From Halostella limicola (GTDB lineage: Archaea; Halobacteriota; Halobacteria; Halobacteriales; Natronoarchaeaceae): a stretch of DNA of 64,000 nucleotides. Of this stretch, positions 63,839 through 64,000 are shown piece after piece. The stretch spans positions 684,786-748,785 of the forward strand of contig NZ_RCDI01000002.1 in assembly GCF_003675875.1 (NCBI RefSeq), written 5' to 3'. Below the pieces are notes generated by a model. The model saw only the letters and a program-made list of their open reading frames with translations. It searched no databases and was not told the origin of the DNA. Every line of letters starts with the position of its first letter. Position 1 is the first letter of the stretch. A program made the translations under genes and the position numbers.

Positions 63839-64000
63839 TTCGAACTGAGACGAACCCTTATTCCAGAGTCCCGGGAGTGAAATGACTATTTCCTCTTTCC
63901 TGTGGTGACGCGGCCTAGGATCGGTTCTAATCTATGCCATTCTTATTCTTGGTTGTATGAGAATTCGCAGGGCGGCTCTGGAGTATACATAGAGTTCGCT

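Noticed and set aside
1-64000. CRISPR arrays, tRNA and rRNA genes
   Set aside because: No regularly spaced repeats, cloverleaf-like stretches or conserved rRNA segments were noticed on either strand. A tRNAscan-SE and CRISPR-finder run would settle this.

Overview
The window comes from a haloarchaeon (class Halobacteria). Most genes are GC-rich and encode acidic, Asp/Glu-rich proteins. Archaeal TATA-binding protein (TBP), transcription factor B (TFB), a HTH-10 (bacterio-opsin activator type) regulator, TAXI-TRAP and haloarchaeal Tat-lipoprotein transporters are present. No rRNA, tRNA or CRISPR array was found. The mix of plasmid-type genes, insertion-sequence relics, broken genes and AT-rich patches suggests a megaplasmid or an accessory part of a chromosome.

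Region 1 (1-25.3 kb) looks like an old mobile or plasmid-type segment. It carries a CopB-type metal ATPase; an OB-fold DNA-binding protein behind a long, hairpin-rich leader; an extra TBP and an extra TFB about 5 kb apart; a fragment of MCM helicase; and small zinc-binding proteins (CPxCG type, SWIM). It also has a winged-helix regulator followed by a partner gene that a 372-bp IS200/IS605-type remnant splits cleanly, a Tat-exported DUF6345 protein with a caspase-like His/Cys pair, tandem SnoaL-like genes, and a five-gene conjugation-type T4SS block ending in VirB4. Four short hairpins of one design, with an AGGGG loop, lie between 4.9 and 10.9 kb; three sit just upstream of genes.

Region 2 (25.3-43.2 kb) has lower GC over its first part. 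It holds an orphan ketol-acid reductoisomerase, a dead IS6-like element with both ends intact, and a carboxylic acid/acyl-CoA module: thiolase with DUF35 partner, class III CoA-transferase, IclR regulator, MFS carrier, quinone-reductase-like MDR protein, TAXI-TRAP transporter, cupin, UspA and a 1024-aa FAD/Fe-S D-2-hydroxyacid dehydrogenase. These genes could import and oxidise an organic acid; the substrate is not known.

Region 3 (43.2-64 kb) centres on two divergent gene blocks. The minus-strand block is potB-potC-potD-potA, two aldehyde dehydrogenases, a saccharopine-dehydrogenase-like protein and an MmsA-type dehydrogenase. The plus-strand block is an Lrp regulator, a DDAH/arginine-deiminase-like protein, two class III aminotransferases and a DadA-like oxidase. 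Together they fit uptake and stepwise oxidation of a polyamine or similar amine to an acyl-CoA. Two diverged 124-bp direct repeats bracket the block, exactly 15,600 bp apart. Outside it lie partial, decayed copies of its aminotransferase (43.6 kb) and oxidase (63.5 kb) genes, so the locus has been through duplication and loss.
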